A stretch of 64,000 bases of DNA from contig NZ_NESI01000007.1 of NCBI RefSeq assembly GCF_002778325.1, positions 62,001 to 126,000 of the forward strand. The letters are read 5' to 3'. This DNA comes from Limnohabitans sp. B9-3 (GTDB lineage: Bacteria > Pseudomonadota > Gammaproteobacteria > Burkholderiales > Burkholderiaceae_C). The position numbers and the translations under genes were made by a program. Position 1 is the stretch's first letter. Every line of letters starts with the position of its first letter. The notes below the pieces were generated by a model. The model was given only the letters and a program-made list of their open reading frames with translations, made no database searches and was not told the origin of the DNA. Shown here in pieces: positions 46,692 through 55,903 of this stretch.

Positions 46692-48749
46692 ATGTTGTAC
46701 CCCGAAGAATTTGATGTCATCGTTGTTGGCGGAGGCCATGCCGGCACAGAAGCCGCGCTTGCGTCTGCGCGCATGGGCGCGAAAACATTGCTGCTGTCAC
46801 ACAACATCGAGACCTTGGGGCAGATGAGTTGCAACCCCTCGATTGGTGGCATTGGCAAAGGGCACTTGGTGAAAGAGGTGGACGCTTTGGGCGGCGCGAT
46901 GGCCTTGGCCACCGATGAGAGCGGTATTCAGTTCCGCATCTTGAACAGCTCCAAAGGGCCAGCTGTGCGTGCGACCCGCGCCCAAGCCGACCGCATTTTG
47001 TACAAAGCGGCCGTTCGTCGCATGTTGGAGAACCAACCGAACTTGTGGCTGTTTCAGCAAGCCGTGGACGACTTGATGGTGGAGGGTGACCGCGTGGTCG
47101 GCGCCTGCACGCAAGCGGGTATTCGCTTTCGCAGCCGCACCGTGGTGCTGACTGCTGGCACATTTTTGGATGGAAAGATCCATGTGGGCTTGAATAACTA
47201 CGCCGGTGGCCGTGCGGGTGACCCGCCGGCGCTCAGTTTGTCGGCGCGTCTCAAAGAGTTGAAACTGCCACAAGGCCGCCTGAAAACCGGCACGCCCCCG
47301 CGCATCGATGGGCGCACGATTGACTTCAGCCAATGCACCGAGCAACCCGGTGACGGCGTGGCGAACCAAACCACCACCGGCGCGCCGTCTGCGGGCGTGT
47401 TGGGCGAGGTGCCGGTGTTCAGCTACATGGGTCGCGCGTCCATGCACCCGCAGCACATGCCGTGCTGGATCACCCACACGAACGAGCGCACCCACGACAT
47501 CATTCGCTCCGGCTTTGACCGCAGCCCCATGTTCACCGGCAAGATTGAGGGCGTGGGGCCACGCTATTGCCCCAGCGTGGAAGACAAGATCAACCGCTTT
47601 GCGGACAAAGACAGCCACCAAATTTTCTTGGAGCCTGAAGGTCTGACTACCCATGAGTACTACCCCAACGGCATCAGCACCAGCTTGCCGTTTGACATTC
47701 AGTACGACTTGGTGCGCTCTATGAAAGGCTTGGAAAACGCCCACATCATTCGCCCCGGCTACGCCATTGAGTACGACTACTTTGACCCGCGCGAGTTGAA
47801 GCGCTCGTTCGAGAGTCGCGCCATCGCCGGTTTGTTCTTTGCCGGACAGATCAACGGCACCACGGGTTACGAAGAGGCGGCGGCACAAGGTTTGTTCGCA
47901 GGCATCAACGCAGCACTCCAGTGCCGCAGCTTGGCCGGTGCAGCCAATGACTTTGGTGGCGCATGGATGCCTGGTCGCGATCAAGCCTATTTGGGCGTGA
48001 TGGTGGATGACCTGACGACCAAGGGCGTGACCGAGCCGTACCGCATGTTCACCAGCCGTGCCGAGTTCCGCTTGCAGTTGCGTGAAGACAATGCCGATAT
48101 GCGCTTGACCGAAGTGGGCCGACAAATGGGCTTGGTCGACGACGCACGCTGGGACGCGTTCAGCCGCAAGCGCGATGCTGTTTCACGTGAAACAGAACGA
48201 CTCAAGTCTACTTGGGTGAATCCCCGCAACTTGTCTGCCGCCGAGTCTGAGCGGGTGATGGGCAAGGCCATTGAGCACGAATACAGTCTGGCTGATTTGT
48301 TGCGCCGCCCGGATGTGAGCTACCAGGGCTTGATGTCGTTGGACGCAGGCAAATATCAAAACGCCGAGTTGGTCGAAGGCATGGCAGGCGGCGACGTTTC
48401 ACGTGAAACAACGCGTGCTGTGATTGAGCAGGTGGAGATTGCCGCCAAGTACTCGGGCTACATCGACCGCCAGCGCGACGAGGTGCAGCGCGCTGCCCAA
48501 TACGAAAATTTGATCCTGCCTGAATCCTTGGACTACGAGCAAGTCACCGCCTTGTCGATTGAGGTGCGTCAGCGCCTGACCCGTTTCCGTCCTGAGACTT
48601 TGGGGCAAGCCTCACGCTTGTCGGGCATCACGCCTGCGGCCATCTCGTTGTTGCTGATCCACCTCAAGCGTTCGCGCGTGAAGGGGTTTGCGGCAGAGGC
48701 GGGCGCCGATGCGGCGACCTCTGCACAAGCCGCCTCCGAGGCCAACTGA
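46692..48749 (+). CDS. mnmG: tRNA uridine-5-carboxymethylaminomethyl modification enzyme MnmG
   Basis: A 685-aa FAD enzyme. The dinucleotide-binding [45 protein letters not shown], and the later [21 protein letters not shown] are the MnmG hallmarks. It works with MnmE. Start at ATG 46692, since [15 protein letters not shown] matches the family N-terminus. Two parS sites lie inside the gene, at 48179-48194 and 48395-48410; both encode the peptide VSRET, which appears twice in an otherwise variable region. Followed by rsmG after one base. Confidence 0.96.
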   Translation: MLYPEEFDVIVVGGGHAGTEAALASARMGAKTLLLSHNIETLGQMSCNPSIGGIGKGHLVKEVDALGGAMALATDESGIQFRILNSSKGPAVRATRAQADRILYKAAVRRMLENQPNLWLFQQAVDDLMVEGDRVVGACTQAGIRFRSRTVVLTAGTFLDGKIHVGLNNYAGGRAGDPPALSLSARLKELKLPQGRLKTGTPPRIDGRTIDFSQCTEQPGDGVANQTTTGAPSAGVLGEVPVFSYMGRASMHPQHMPCWITHTNERTHDIIRSGFDRSPMFTGKIEGVGPRYCPSVEDKINRFADKDSHQIFLEPEGLTTHEYYPNGISTSLPFDIQYDLVRSMKGLENAHIIRPGYAIEYDYFDPRELKRSFESRAIAGLFFAGQINGTTGYEEAAAQGLFAGINAALQCRSLAGAANDFGGAWMPGRDQAYLGVMVDDLTTKGVTEPYRMFTSRAEFRLQLREDNADMRLTEVGRQMGLVDDARWDAFSRKRDAVSRETERLKSTWVNPRNLSAAESERVMGKAIEHEYSLADLLRRPDVSYQGLMSLDAGKYQNAELVEGMAGGDVSRETTRAVIEQVEIAAKYSGYIDRQRDEVQRAAQYENLILPESLDYEQVTALSIEVRQRLTRFRPETLGQASRLSGITPAAISLLLIHLKRSRVKGFAAEAGADAATSAQAASEAN
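48179..48194. promoter_or_regulatory. parS site 1 (perfect)
   Basis: TGTTTCACGTGAAACA, identical to the 16-base consensus ParB-binding centromere palindrome, within mnmG. ParB, encoded 3.3 kb downstream, should load here and spread. Confidence 0.93.
48395..48410. promoter_or_regulatory. parS site 2 (one mismatch)
   Basis: CGTTTCACGTGAAACA within mnmG, 216 bases from the first site, differing from consensus only at the outermost base. Confidence 0.87.
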
Positions 48750-48750
48750 G

Positions 48751-49416
48751 ATGCATCCTTTGAGAGACAAGTTGCGTGTGGGTTTGCAAGACTTGGGCTT
48801 GCTGGTGGACGATGAGCGTCAAGCCCAATTGCTGGCCTACATGGATTTGATTGCCAAGTGGACCAAGGTTTACAACCTCACGGCAGTGCGCGATGCCGAC
48901 GAAATGCTCACCCACCACTTGCTCGACAGCTTGGCGGTGATCGCGCCCTTGCGTCGTGAGTTGGCTAAGCTGGACCTTGCTGAACAACCATCGACATCAT
49001 CCACTTTTCGCTTGCTAGACGTGGGTGCAGGCGCAGGCTTGCCCGGCGTGGTCATTGCCATCACGTGTCCAGACGTGCAAGTGACCTGCGTGGACACCGT
49101 GGCCAAGAAAGCGGCGTTTGTTCAGCAAGTGGCCGCTACCTTGCGCTTGCCTAACCTCAAAGGTTTGCACGCACGGGTGGAGTCTTTGACGCAACCGTTC
49201 GATGTGGTGTGTTCGCGTGCTTTCGCTTCCTTGGTGGACTTCACCACTTGGTCTAAGTCTGCTTTGGCACCCCATGGCGTGTGGATGGCGATGAAGGGCA
49301 AGCACCCTGAGCAAGAGATGGCGGCTTTGCCCGAAGGCATCGAAGTGTTTCACGTGGAACAACTTCTCGTGCCTGGTTTGGATGCGGACCGCTGCATCGT
49401 CTGGTTGCGGGGTTAA
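48751..49416 (+). CDS. rsmG: 16S rRNA (guanine-N7) methyltransferase RsmG
   Basis: A 221-aa SAM-dependent methyltransferase. SAM-binding motif LLDVGAGAGLPGVVIAI, then VTCVDTVAKKAAFVQQVAATLRLPNL and the catalytic region DVVCSRAFASL. Start at 48751 gives MHPLRDKLRVGLQDLG, fitting the family; an open frame further back lies in mnmG. It methylates G527 of 16S rRNA. A third parS-like site codes for its EVFHVEQ segment. Confidence 0.95.
   Translation: MHPLRDKLRVGLQDLGLLVDDERQAQLLAYMDLIAKWTKVYNLTAVRDADEMLTHHLLDSLAVIAPLRRELAKLDLAEQPSTSSTFRLLDVGAGAGLPGVVIAITCPDVQVTCVDTVAKKAAFVQQVAATLRLPNLKGLHARVESLTQPFDVVCSRAFASLVDFTTWSKSALAPHGVWMAMKGKHPEQEMAALPEGIEVFHVEQLLVPGLDADRCIVWLRG
49346..49361. promoter_or_regulatory. 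parS site 3 (one mismatch)
   Basis: TGTTTCACGTGGAACA near the 3' end of rsmG, a variant that is also a functional parS in other bacteria. It lies 0.74 kb upstream of parA. Confidence 0.85.
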
Positions 49417-49446
49417 ACTGCCCCCTCTTCTGCTTTTGAGGTTTCC

Positions 49447-50061
49447 ATGTTCGGTATTGCCGACTACGGCGCTTTCGTCGTTGCCATCATTGTTTTTTTA
49501 GCGATCCCGGGGCCTGGCAATTTGGCCTTGGTGACCGCAACAGCCAAAGGTGGTCTGCGTGGCGGCATGGCTGCTACCTTGGGCGTGATAGCGGGTGATC
49601 AAGTTCTGCTCTGGTCTGCTGTTGCAGGCGTGGCCGCCGTGCTGGTGGCGAGCCCTTCGGTGTTCTCGGTCGTGCAGTGGGTGGGTGCTGCGTATTTGGC
49701 GGGGCTTGGTTTTTCGTTGTGGAAAGCCAAAATTGGTGATGCCCCCGTGCTTAACATGACCCCGCACCATTACTTTCGCCAAGCACTGTTTATCACGGTG
49801 TTGAACCCCAAAGCGATTGTGTTTTACATGGCGTTTTTTCCGCTGTTTGTGACACCCGCTATTCATCAAGGTTGGCTCACATTCGCTGTGATGGCCGCAA
49901 CCATCGCCACATTGACCTTGGGTTATGGTTTGGTGGCTGTTTTGTTGGCGTATTTTCTGGCAGCGCGTGTGCGCGCCAATCCGCTCATTGGGCTGATGCT
50001 GAACAAAATCGCGGGCGTGCTGTTGATGGGTTTTGGCCTCAAGCTGGCTTTCTTCAATTAA
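49447..50061 (+). CDS. LysE/RhtB-family exporter
   Basis: A 204-aa inner-membrane protein with about six hydrophobic segments and the family N-terminus IPGPGNLALVTATAKGGLRGGMAATLGVIAGDQVLL; LNPKAIVFYMAFFPLFV marks the second half. LysE-type carriers export amino acids or related small molecules; the substrate cannot be read. It sits between rsmG and parA, a position I recall as common in Comamonadaceae. Confidence 0.9.
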   Translation: MFGIADYGAFVVAIIVFLAIPGPGNLALVTATAKGGLRGGMAATLGVIAGDQVLLWSAVAGVAAVLVASPSVFSVVQWVGAAYLAGLGFSLWKAKIGDAPVLNMTPHHYFRQALFITVLNPKAIVFYMAFFPLFVTPAIHQGWLTFAVMAATIATLTLGYGLVAVLLAYFLAARVRANPLIGLMLNKIAGVLLMGFGLKLAFFN

Positions 50062-50085
50062 TTTCTCCTTTCACGAAAGCCCTTC

Positions 50086-50883
50086 ATGGCCAAAATTTTC
50101 TGTGTTGCCAATCAAAAAGGTGGTGTCGGCAAGACCACCACCACGGTCAATTTGGCGGCGGGCTTGGCCAGCGTGGGGCAGCGTGTGTTGATGGTCGACT
50201 TGGACCCGCAGGGCAACGCCACCATGGGCTCGGGTGTGGACAAGCGTCAATTGGAATTGACGGTCTACGATGTCTTGCTCGAATCAGCCAGCATCGTCGA
50301 AGCTCGCGTGCGCAGCAACTGGGGCGACGAAGGTGCGCGCGCCAAAGCCGCTACCTACGATGTGCTCGGTGCCAACCGCGACTTGGCCGGTGCCGAAGTC
50401 GAAATGGTCGATTTGGAGCGTCGAGAAAATCGCCTCAAGCAGGCGCTGGCCAGCGTCAAAGATGAATACGACTTTGTGCTCATCGATTGCCCACCCTCGT
50501 TGTCCATGCTCACCCTGAATGGTTTGTGCAGCGCGCACGGCGTGATCGTGCCCATGCAGTGTGAGTACTTCGCGCTCGAAGGCCTGACCGATTTGGTCAA
50601 CACCATCAAGCAAGTGCACGCCAACCTGAACCGCGATTTGAAGATCATTGGGCTGTTGCGCGTCATGTTCGACCCGCGCATCACCCTGCAACAACAAGTC
50701 AGCGACCAGCTGCGCGACCACTTTGGCGACAAAGTGTTCAACGCCGTCATCCCGCGCAATGTGCGTTTGGCCGAAGCCCCGAGCTATGGCTTGCCCGGCG
50801 TGGTGTTTGACCCGTCCGCCAAAGGCAGCCAAGCCTTTGTGGAGTTCGCGCAAGAGATGGTGGAACGTGTCAAAAAGCTTTAA
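50086..50883 (+). CDS. parA: chromosome partitioning ATPase ParA
   Basis: A 265-aa deviant-Walker ATPase: KGGVGKTTT (residues 11-19), DLDPQGNAT (switch/Walker A' region) and DFVLIDCPPSLSMLTLNGL (Walker B). No N-terminal HTH, so it is the chromosomal Soj type. With ParB and the three parS sites upstream it forms the origin segregation system. Confidence 0.95.
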   Translation: MAKIFCVANQKGGVGKTTTTVNLAAGLASVGQRVLMVDLDPQGNATMGSGVDKRQLELTVYDVLLESASIVEARVRSNWGDEGARAKAATYDVLGANRDLAGAEVEMVDLERRENRLKQALASVKDEYDFVLIDCPPSLSMLTLNGLCSAHGVIVPMQCEYFALEGLTDLVNTIKQVHANLNRDLKIIGLLRVMFDPRITLQQQVSDQLRDHFGDKVFNAVIPRNVRLAEAPSYGLPGVVFDPSAKGSQAFVEFAQEMVERVKKL

Positions 50884-50911
50884 CCACACAGGCGCATCGA
50901 AGGCCTCCGTG

Positions 50912-51460
50912 ATGCCGCAAGTGCTGTTGTTGCCCGGCTGGCACAACAGCGGGCCCGCGCATTGGCAAAGTCTGTGGCAAGCCGAATATGGCTACGTCCG
51001 CGTCGAGCAGCACAGCTGGGATCGGCCCTTGCGCGGTGACTGGCTGTCGCAGCTCGAAGAGGCCGTTTTGCAGTACCCAGAGAGCGTGTTGGTGGCGCAC
51101 AGCCTAGGCTGCATTCAAGTGGCGGCATGGGCAGCGCATTCGCGCAATACCGACCGTGTGAAGGGCGCATTGTTGGTGGCCCCGTGTGACGCAGAGCGGC
51201 CCGAAATGCAAAACATCTTGCACAGCTGGCACCCGATCGTGCGCGAGCGCATGCCGTTCCCCAGCATCGTCGTCACCAGCCGCAACGACCCGTATTGCAG
51301 CTTCATGCGGGCCAGTGCGCTGGCTCACGCGTGGGGCTCGTCCATGGTCGATGGCGGCATGGGCGGCCACCTCAACGCCGACTCGCGCCTTGGCAACTGG
51401 CCCCAAGGCCACGCCCTGTTACAACAATTACTCGAAAAAGAAGTTACCCATGGTCACTAA
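50912..51460 (+). CDS. RBBP9/YdeN-family alpha/beta hydrolase
   Basis: A 182-aa small serine hydrolase. N-terminal LLLPGWHNSGPAHWQSLWQ, nucleophile elbow VAHSLGCIQ (Ser), an Asp in SRNDPYCS and the late GGHLNADS with the catalytic His are visible. The substrate is unknown. It lies between parA and parB: 28 bases after parA, and its end overlaps the parB start by 11 bases, so it is probably made together with the partition proteins, though a role in segregation is not implied. Confidence 0.88.
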   Translation: MPQVLLLPGWHNSGPAHWQSLWQAEYGYVRVEQHSWDRPLRGDWLSQLEEAVLQYPESVLVAHSLGCIQVAAWAAHSRNTDRVKGALLVAPCDAERPEMQNILHSWHPIVRERMPFPSIVVTSRNDPYCSFMRASALAHAWGSSMVDGGMGGHLNADSRLGNWPQGHALLQQLLEKEVTHGH

Positions 51461-52367
51461 AAAACCCAAAGGCCTAGGCCGCGGCCTCGAAGCTTTGCTC
51501 GGCCCTAAAGTGGACGATGCCGCCGCCGCCGTGGCAGCCGCCAACGATGGCTTGCCCACCACCTTGTTGTTGACCGACATGGTGCCTGGCATGTACCAGC
51601 CGCGTACACGCATGGACGAGGGCGCTTTGTACGAGTTGGCTGAGAGCATCAAAGCCCAAGGCATCATGCAGCCGATTTTGGTGCGTCAGTTGGTGGATGG
51701 GCCCAACGCGGGCAAGTACGAAATCATCGCCGGTGAGCGTCGCAGCCGCGCTGCCAAACTGGCCGGTTTAGACCGCGTGCCTGTGCTGGTGCGCGACGTG
51801 CCCAACGAGGCCGCCGCCGCCATGGCGCTGATTGAAAACATCCAGCGCGAAGACCTTAACCCGCTGGAAGAAGCCCAAGGCTTGCAGCGCCTCATCAAAG
51901 AGTTTGGCCTCACGCACGAGCAAGCCGCGCAAGCCGTAGGCCGCTCGCGCAGTGCCGCCAGCAACCTGTTGCGCCTCATCAACTTGGCCGAGCCTGTGCA
52001 AGGCATGTTGATGGCCGGTGACATTGACATGGGCCACGCCCGTGCCTTGTTGTCCCTAGACCGCGCCACGCAGATCACGGCGGCCAATCAGATCAGCGCC
52101 AAAAACATGTCGGTGCGTGAAGCCGAGAGCTTGGTCAAAAAACTCAGCGCCGAATTCAACTTGGTGCCCCAAAAACCGAAGAAAGAAAAGTCGCGTGATT
52201 TGAAGCGCGTCGAAGAAGAACTGTCGGACTTGCTGATGGCTCAGGTGGAGGTGCGCATCAAGAAACGTGTGAAACGCCACGGTCGCATTGAAGAAATGGG
52301 CGAGTTGGCCATCCAGTTTGGTTCGCTGGAAGAACTCAATGGGCTGATCGACAAACTGCGCAGCTAA
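51450..52367 (+). CDS. parB: chromosome partitioning protein ParB
   Basis: A 305-aa ParB. The N-terminal KGLGRGLEALLG is the ParA-contacting segment. The CTPase/ParB domain has YQPRTRMDEGALYELAESIKAQGIMQPILVR and GERRSRAAKLAG; the HTH region is LTHEQAAQAVGRSRSAASNLLRLINL; the C-terminal dimerisation region ends EELNGLIDKLRS. Start at ATG 51450 overlaps the hydrolase. Expected to bind the three parS sites at 48.2-49.4 kb. Confidence 0.95.
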   Translation: MVTKKPKGLGRGLEALLGPKVDDAAAAVAAANDGLPTTLLLTDMVPGMYQPRTRMDEGALYELAESIKAQGIMQPILVRQLVDGPNAGKYEIIAGERRSRAAKLAGLDRVPVLVRDVPNEAAAAMALIENIQREDLNPLEEAQGLQRLIKEFGLTHEQAAQAVGRSRSAASNLLRLINLAEPVQGMLMAGDIDMGHARALLSLDRATQITAANQISAKNMSVREAESLVKKLSAEFNLVPQKPKKEKSRDLKRVEEELSDLLMAQVEVRIKKRVKRHGRIEEMGELAIQFGSLEELNGLIDKLRS

Positions 52368-52388
52368 AACGTTGGTCATCAAACGTCC

Positions 52389-54143
52389 ATGCTGTCTCGG
52401 TTGAAAAATTGGTTAATGTTGGGTGCCCGATTTGATGGCACCACGACTGAGCGCAGGCGATGGCTGTTCATCATCATGCTGTGGCTGACCGTTTTTTACA
52501 ACTTTAGTTTTTTCTTTGTCAATAACCCAGGCTATGACCCGCTCATCCACTTTTGGGGTGGCGTTTTCTATGTGTGCCTGTTTGTTGCGTTGCGTTTGGG
52601 GCTGACGTATGCGTTGAGTGTGAACGTGGGCATTTTGATGGCCATTTTTTTGGTGGACTATGTGGCCATCTATACCGGCGGCATCAATTCGCCAGCCATG
52701 GTTTGGACCACCGTGGTGGTGTTGCCCGCCATTTTGTTGTTAGGCCGACAGTCAGCGTTGTTTTGGTTAGTGGGCGTACTGGTGAGCAACGGGTTCGTGT
52801 TGTTGGGCACCTTGGGCGGCTATTTCAATCCCAATGCCGACATCAGCAACAGCGCCTTGCTCTGGGCTTTGTTGACCAAGTTGGCTGTGGTGGCCACGGC
52901 CATGCTGATTGGTTATTTTTCTGAGCGCATGCACCACCTGCAAGTCACGGAGATTGACCGCAGCAACGCCGATCTTGAAGTCACGCACCAAGCCTTGATC
53001 CGCGCTCAAGCCCACAAAGACGAATTCATTGCCTCGGTGGGGCACGAGTTGCGCACGCCGATGAATGCCATCTTGGGCCTCAACGGCATTTTGCGAACCG
53101 AGTTGAGCGACCGTCCGGAGGACACCGAGGTGGTCGACCACATTCGTCGCTCGACAGAACAGCTGTTGCATGTGGTGAACGATATTTTGGATTTTTCACA
53201 ACTCCAAGCGGGCTTGTTGACTTTGCGCCACGACGACTTTGCAGTGGCCGACGTGGTGCAAGCGGTGATGGCCGTGTACCGCCCTAAAGCGCAGGCCAAA
53301 GGCCTGCAACTTCATGCGGACACCCGCATGGTCGATACCTTGTGGGTCAAGGGCGACCGCCAGCGGGTGCTGCAGGTGCTGAAGAATTTGGTGGACAACG
53401 CGGTGAAGTTCACCATGCAAGGGCGCATTCAAGTGCGCGTACAGCCGGTAGGCGCAGGTGTTTTGTTTGAAATTGAAGACACCGGCATTGGCATTGCATC
53501 GGGTCGCCAAGCGCAAATTTTCAACCGCTTTGAACATGCCGATGTGCAAACCAACCGCCAATTTGGCGGCACGGGCTTAGGCCTGTCGATTTGCGAAAGT
53601 TTGGTCAAACTTCAAGGCGGGCTGATTGGCGTGCACAGCATTCAAGGGCAGGGTGCGCGTTTTTGGTTCCAGCTGCCCCTGCGCAGGGTGGCCGCGAAAG
53701 AGGGTCAGGCCGCGTTGGAAGTGGCACGCACGCTGGCCAGTCGCACCCTCAAGATCTTGTTGGTGGATGACAACGCCGTGAACTTGATGGTGGCGCGCTT
53801 GATGTTGAAAAAATGCTTTCCCAAATCCGACATCACCGAGGTGGCCAGCGGCGCAGCGGCCTTGGACCGTTTGCGCCAAAAGCCATTTGATGTGGTGCTG
53901 CTCGACATGGTGATGCCTGAGATGGATGGTTTGGACGTGGTGCGCACGATGCGCCGTGACTTTGCAGACCCCGTGCGCCAAATGCCTGTGCTGGGCCTGA
54001 CCGCCAGCGCGAACCCGGTGGACCGCGACAAGTGTTTGGAGGCCGGCATGAACGACGTGCTCAACAAGCCCATCGACCAACAGTTGCTGATCGACAAACT
54101 GTCTGCACTTTTGGTCCTCACCGCGACAGGTCGTGCCGCATGA
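52389..54143 (+). CDS. hybrid sensor histidine kinase (first of a tandem pair)
   Basis: A 584-aa protein. Residues about 25-180 form a membrane domain of roughly six helices with no large periplasmic loop and the segment YTGGINSPAMVW near residues 95-106. HisKA follows with SVGHELRTPMNAILG (His219), then the ATPase domain (NLVDNAVKF, EDTGIGI, GGTGLGLSI) and a C-terminal receiver (LLVDDNAVNLMVARLML; Asp506 in DVVLLDMVMPEMDG). No output domain and no DNA-binding regulator lies nearby. Its stop overlaps the next kinase by 4 bases. Signal unknown. Confidence 0.92.
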   Translation: MLSRLKNWLMLGARFDGTTTERRRWLFIIMLWLTVFYNFSFFFVNNPGYDPLIHFWGGVFYVCLFVALRLGLTYALSVNVGILMAIFLVDYVAIYTGGINSPAMVWTTVVVLPAILLLGRQSALFWLVGVLVSNGFVLLGTLGGYFNPNADISNSALLWALLTKLAVVATAMLIGYFSERMHHLQVTEIDRSNADLEVTHQALIRAQAHKDEFIASVGHELRTPMNAILGLNGILRTELSDRPEDTEVVDHIRRSTEQLLHVVNDILDFSQLQAGLLTLRHDDFAVADVVQAVMAVYRPKAQAKGLQLHADTRMVDTLWVKGDRQRVLQVLKNLVDNAVKFTMQGRIQVRVQPVGAGVLFEIEDTGIGIASGRQAQIFNRFEHADVQTNRQFGGTGLGLSICESLVKLQGGLIGVHSIQGQGARFWFQLPLRRVAAKEGQAALEVARTLASRTLKILLVDDNAVNLMVARLMLKKCFPKSDITEVASGAAALDRLRQKPFDVVLLDMVMPEMDGLDVVRTMRRDFADPVRQMPVLGLTASANPVDRDKCLEAGMNDVLNKPIDQQLLIDKLSALLVLTATGRAA

Positions 54144-55903
54144 CCACCACTTGGATTGAGCGGATTTTTCGTTGGGCCTTGCCGCTGCTGCCGCGACGCT
54201 TTCAAGAAGGCAAGTTGCCGTATCTGTATTTCTTGGTGTTGATCTTGATTGCTGCCATGGTGGTGCTGGCCATCGTGACGCCCTATCACAGCGGCATTCC
54301 CGTTCCTTTGGCGTTTGCATGTGTCTTGTTGCTTTTGCTCACGCTGTTCAGTTATGGGTTGGCGATCGAGGTTTGTGTCCACATTGCTGTGACCGCAGGC
54401 ATGGTGCAAGTCTTGTATGCCGCGTGGGTGTCGGGCGGCATTTTCTCGCCGCGAATGGCTTGGATGGCGGTGATGCCGTTGGTGCCTTTTTATGCCATTG
54501 GGCGACGCGCCGGCATCATGTGGATGGGGATCGTGCTGGCCGTCGAATTGGGCATGACGGCCCTCAATGGGATGGGCTGGATGCCAGAAAAACTGGTGTT
54601 GGGATCGGCGCAAATTTGGTCGTCTTTTGCGACTTACACCGTGGTGGTGCTGATCATTGCCTCTGTGCCGTTTTTGTACGACAACCTGTATTTTCAAGCC
54701 TATCAGCAGCGCAAAAAACGCAACCAAGCGCTGGAAGAAAAGCGCCAAGAGTTGCTGCGCACCTCCGCCTTGCGCGAGCAATTCATCGCCACCGTGAGCC
54801 ACGAATTGCGCACGCCCATGAACGCCATTCTGGGCTTCAATGCGGTGCTGCTCAAGCGTGTCAAAGATCGGCCTGAGGCGCTCAAAATTTTGAACCACAC
54901 CCGCCAGTCGGCCGACCATTTGCTCACCGTCATCAACGATGTGCTGGACTACTCGCAGCTGCAAGCCGGTCAAATCAAAGTTCAGCCGGAGGTGTTTGCC
55001 TTGCGCGAGACGGTCAACACCGCCTTTGAGTTGTTTGGCCCGCGCGTGCACAGCATGCACCTGAGCTACAAGTGCGAGATTGACGCAGCCGTGCCCCATT
55101 GGGTGCGGGCTGATCGCCACCGGTTGATGCAAGTCTTGGTCAACTTGCTGGGCAACGCCATCAAGTTCACGCACCAAGGCCATGTCACCTTACGCGTTCA
55201 GCAACAGCCCTTGTGTGTGTTTTTCTCGGTCAAAGACAGCGGCATCGGCATCGCCGTTGAGCAGCAGCCGCATATCTTTCAGCGCTTTGTGCAGGCCGAT
55301 GACGACATTCAGTCGCGCTATGGCGGCAACGGCTTGGGCTTGTCTATCACCCAGCGGTTGGTGACGCTCATGGGGGGGCGCATTGGTTTTGAAAGCACGC
55401 CCGGCAAAGGCTCCACCTTTTGGTTCACCTTGCCGCTGATCGAGGTCACGCCACCCAAGGTGGAACTGCCAGAGCCCGACTTGCCTTTGGCGCCCAGTGA
55501 CAACAAGCTGCGTTTCCTGGTGGTGGACGACCATCCGATCAACCGACTGCTCGCCAAGCAAATCTTGAAAAATAGATGGAAAAACTGTGAATTGGTGGAG
55601 GCCGACAACGGCATCAAAGCGCTGGCCGCCTTGAAGGCACAAACCTTTGATGTGGTCCTGATGGACATGGTCATGCCCGACATGGACGGTATTGAAGCCA
55701 CCATCGCCTTGCGTCAAACCTTTGACGACCCCGCCTGTCAAACGCCCGTGTTGGGTTTGACGGCCAACGTCAACCCGCAAGATTTAGAGCGCTTCAGCGC
55801 TGCCGGTGTGAACGCCGTGGAGCTCAAGCCGTTCGACGCGGTCAAGCTGTGTGACCACGTCGAGCAGCTGCTTACATTGAAAAAATCTTCCCAGGGTTCA
55901 TGA
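54140..55903 (+). CDS. hybrid sensor histidine kinase (second of a tandem pair)
   Basis: A 587-aa paralogue of the preceding kinase with the same layout: membrane domain at about 27-180 with VSGGIFSPRMAW (97-108), HisKA TVSHELRTPMNAILGF (His221), ATPase domain (NLLGNAIKF, KDSGIGI, GGNGLGLSI), and a receiver with Asp509 in DVVLMDMVMPDMDG. The shared GGI-x-SP-x-M-x-W motif suggests a common sensing mode. The last 32 bases overlap the convergent oxidase gene. Likely works with its neighbour in a phosphorelay or heterodimer. Confidence 0.92.
   Translation: MTTTWIERIFRWALPLLPRRFQEGKLPYLYFLVLILIAAMVVLAIVTPYHSGIPVPLAFACVLLLLLTLFSYGLAIEVCVHIAVTAGMVQVLYAAWVSGGIFSPRMAWMAVMPLVPFYAIGRRAGIMWMGIVLAVELGMTALNGMGWMPEKLVLGSAQIWSSFATYTVVVLIIASVPFLYDNLYFQAYQQRKKRNQALEEKRQELLRTSALREQFIATVSHELRTPMNAILGFNAVLLKRVKDRPEALKILNHTRQSADHLLTVINDVLDYSQLQAGQIKVQPEVFALRETVNTAFELFGPRVHSMHLSYKCEIDAAVPHWVRADRHRLMQVLVNLLGNAIKFTHQGHVTLRVQQQPLCVFFSVKDSGIGIAVEQQPHIFQRFVQADDDIQSRYGGNGLGLSITQRLVTLMGGRIGFESTPGKGSTFWFTLPLIEVTPPKVELPEPDLPLAPSDNKLRFLVVDDHPINRLLAKQILKNRWKNCELVEADNGIKALAALKAQTFDVVLMDMVMPDMDGIEATIALRQTFDDPACQTPVLGLTANVNPQDLERFSAAGVNAVELKPFDAVKLCDHVEQLLTLKKSSQGS

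Noticed and set aside
46797..48125. A 442-codon minus-strand frame inside mnmG, and similar long frames at 53705-55183 and 58338-59639
   Set aside because: All lie opposite strongly conserved genes, have no domain motifs and follow from codon bias.
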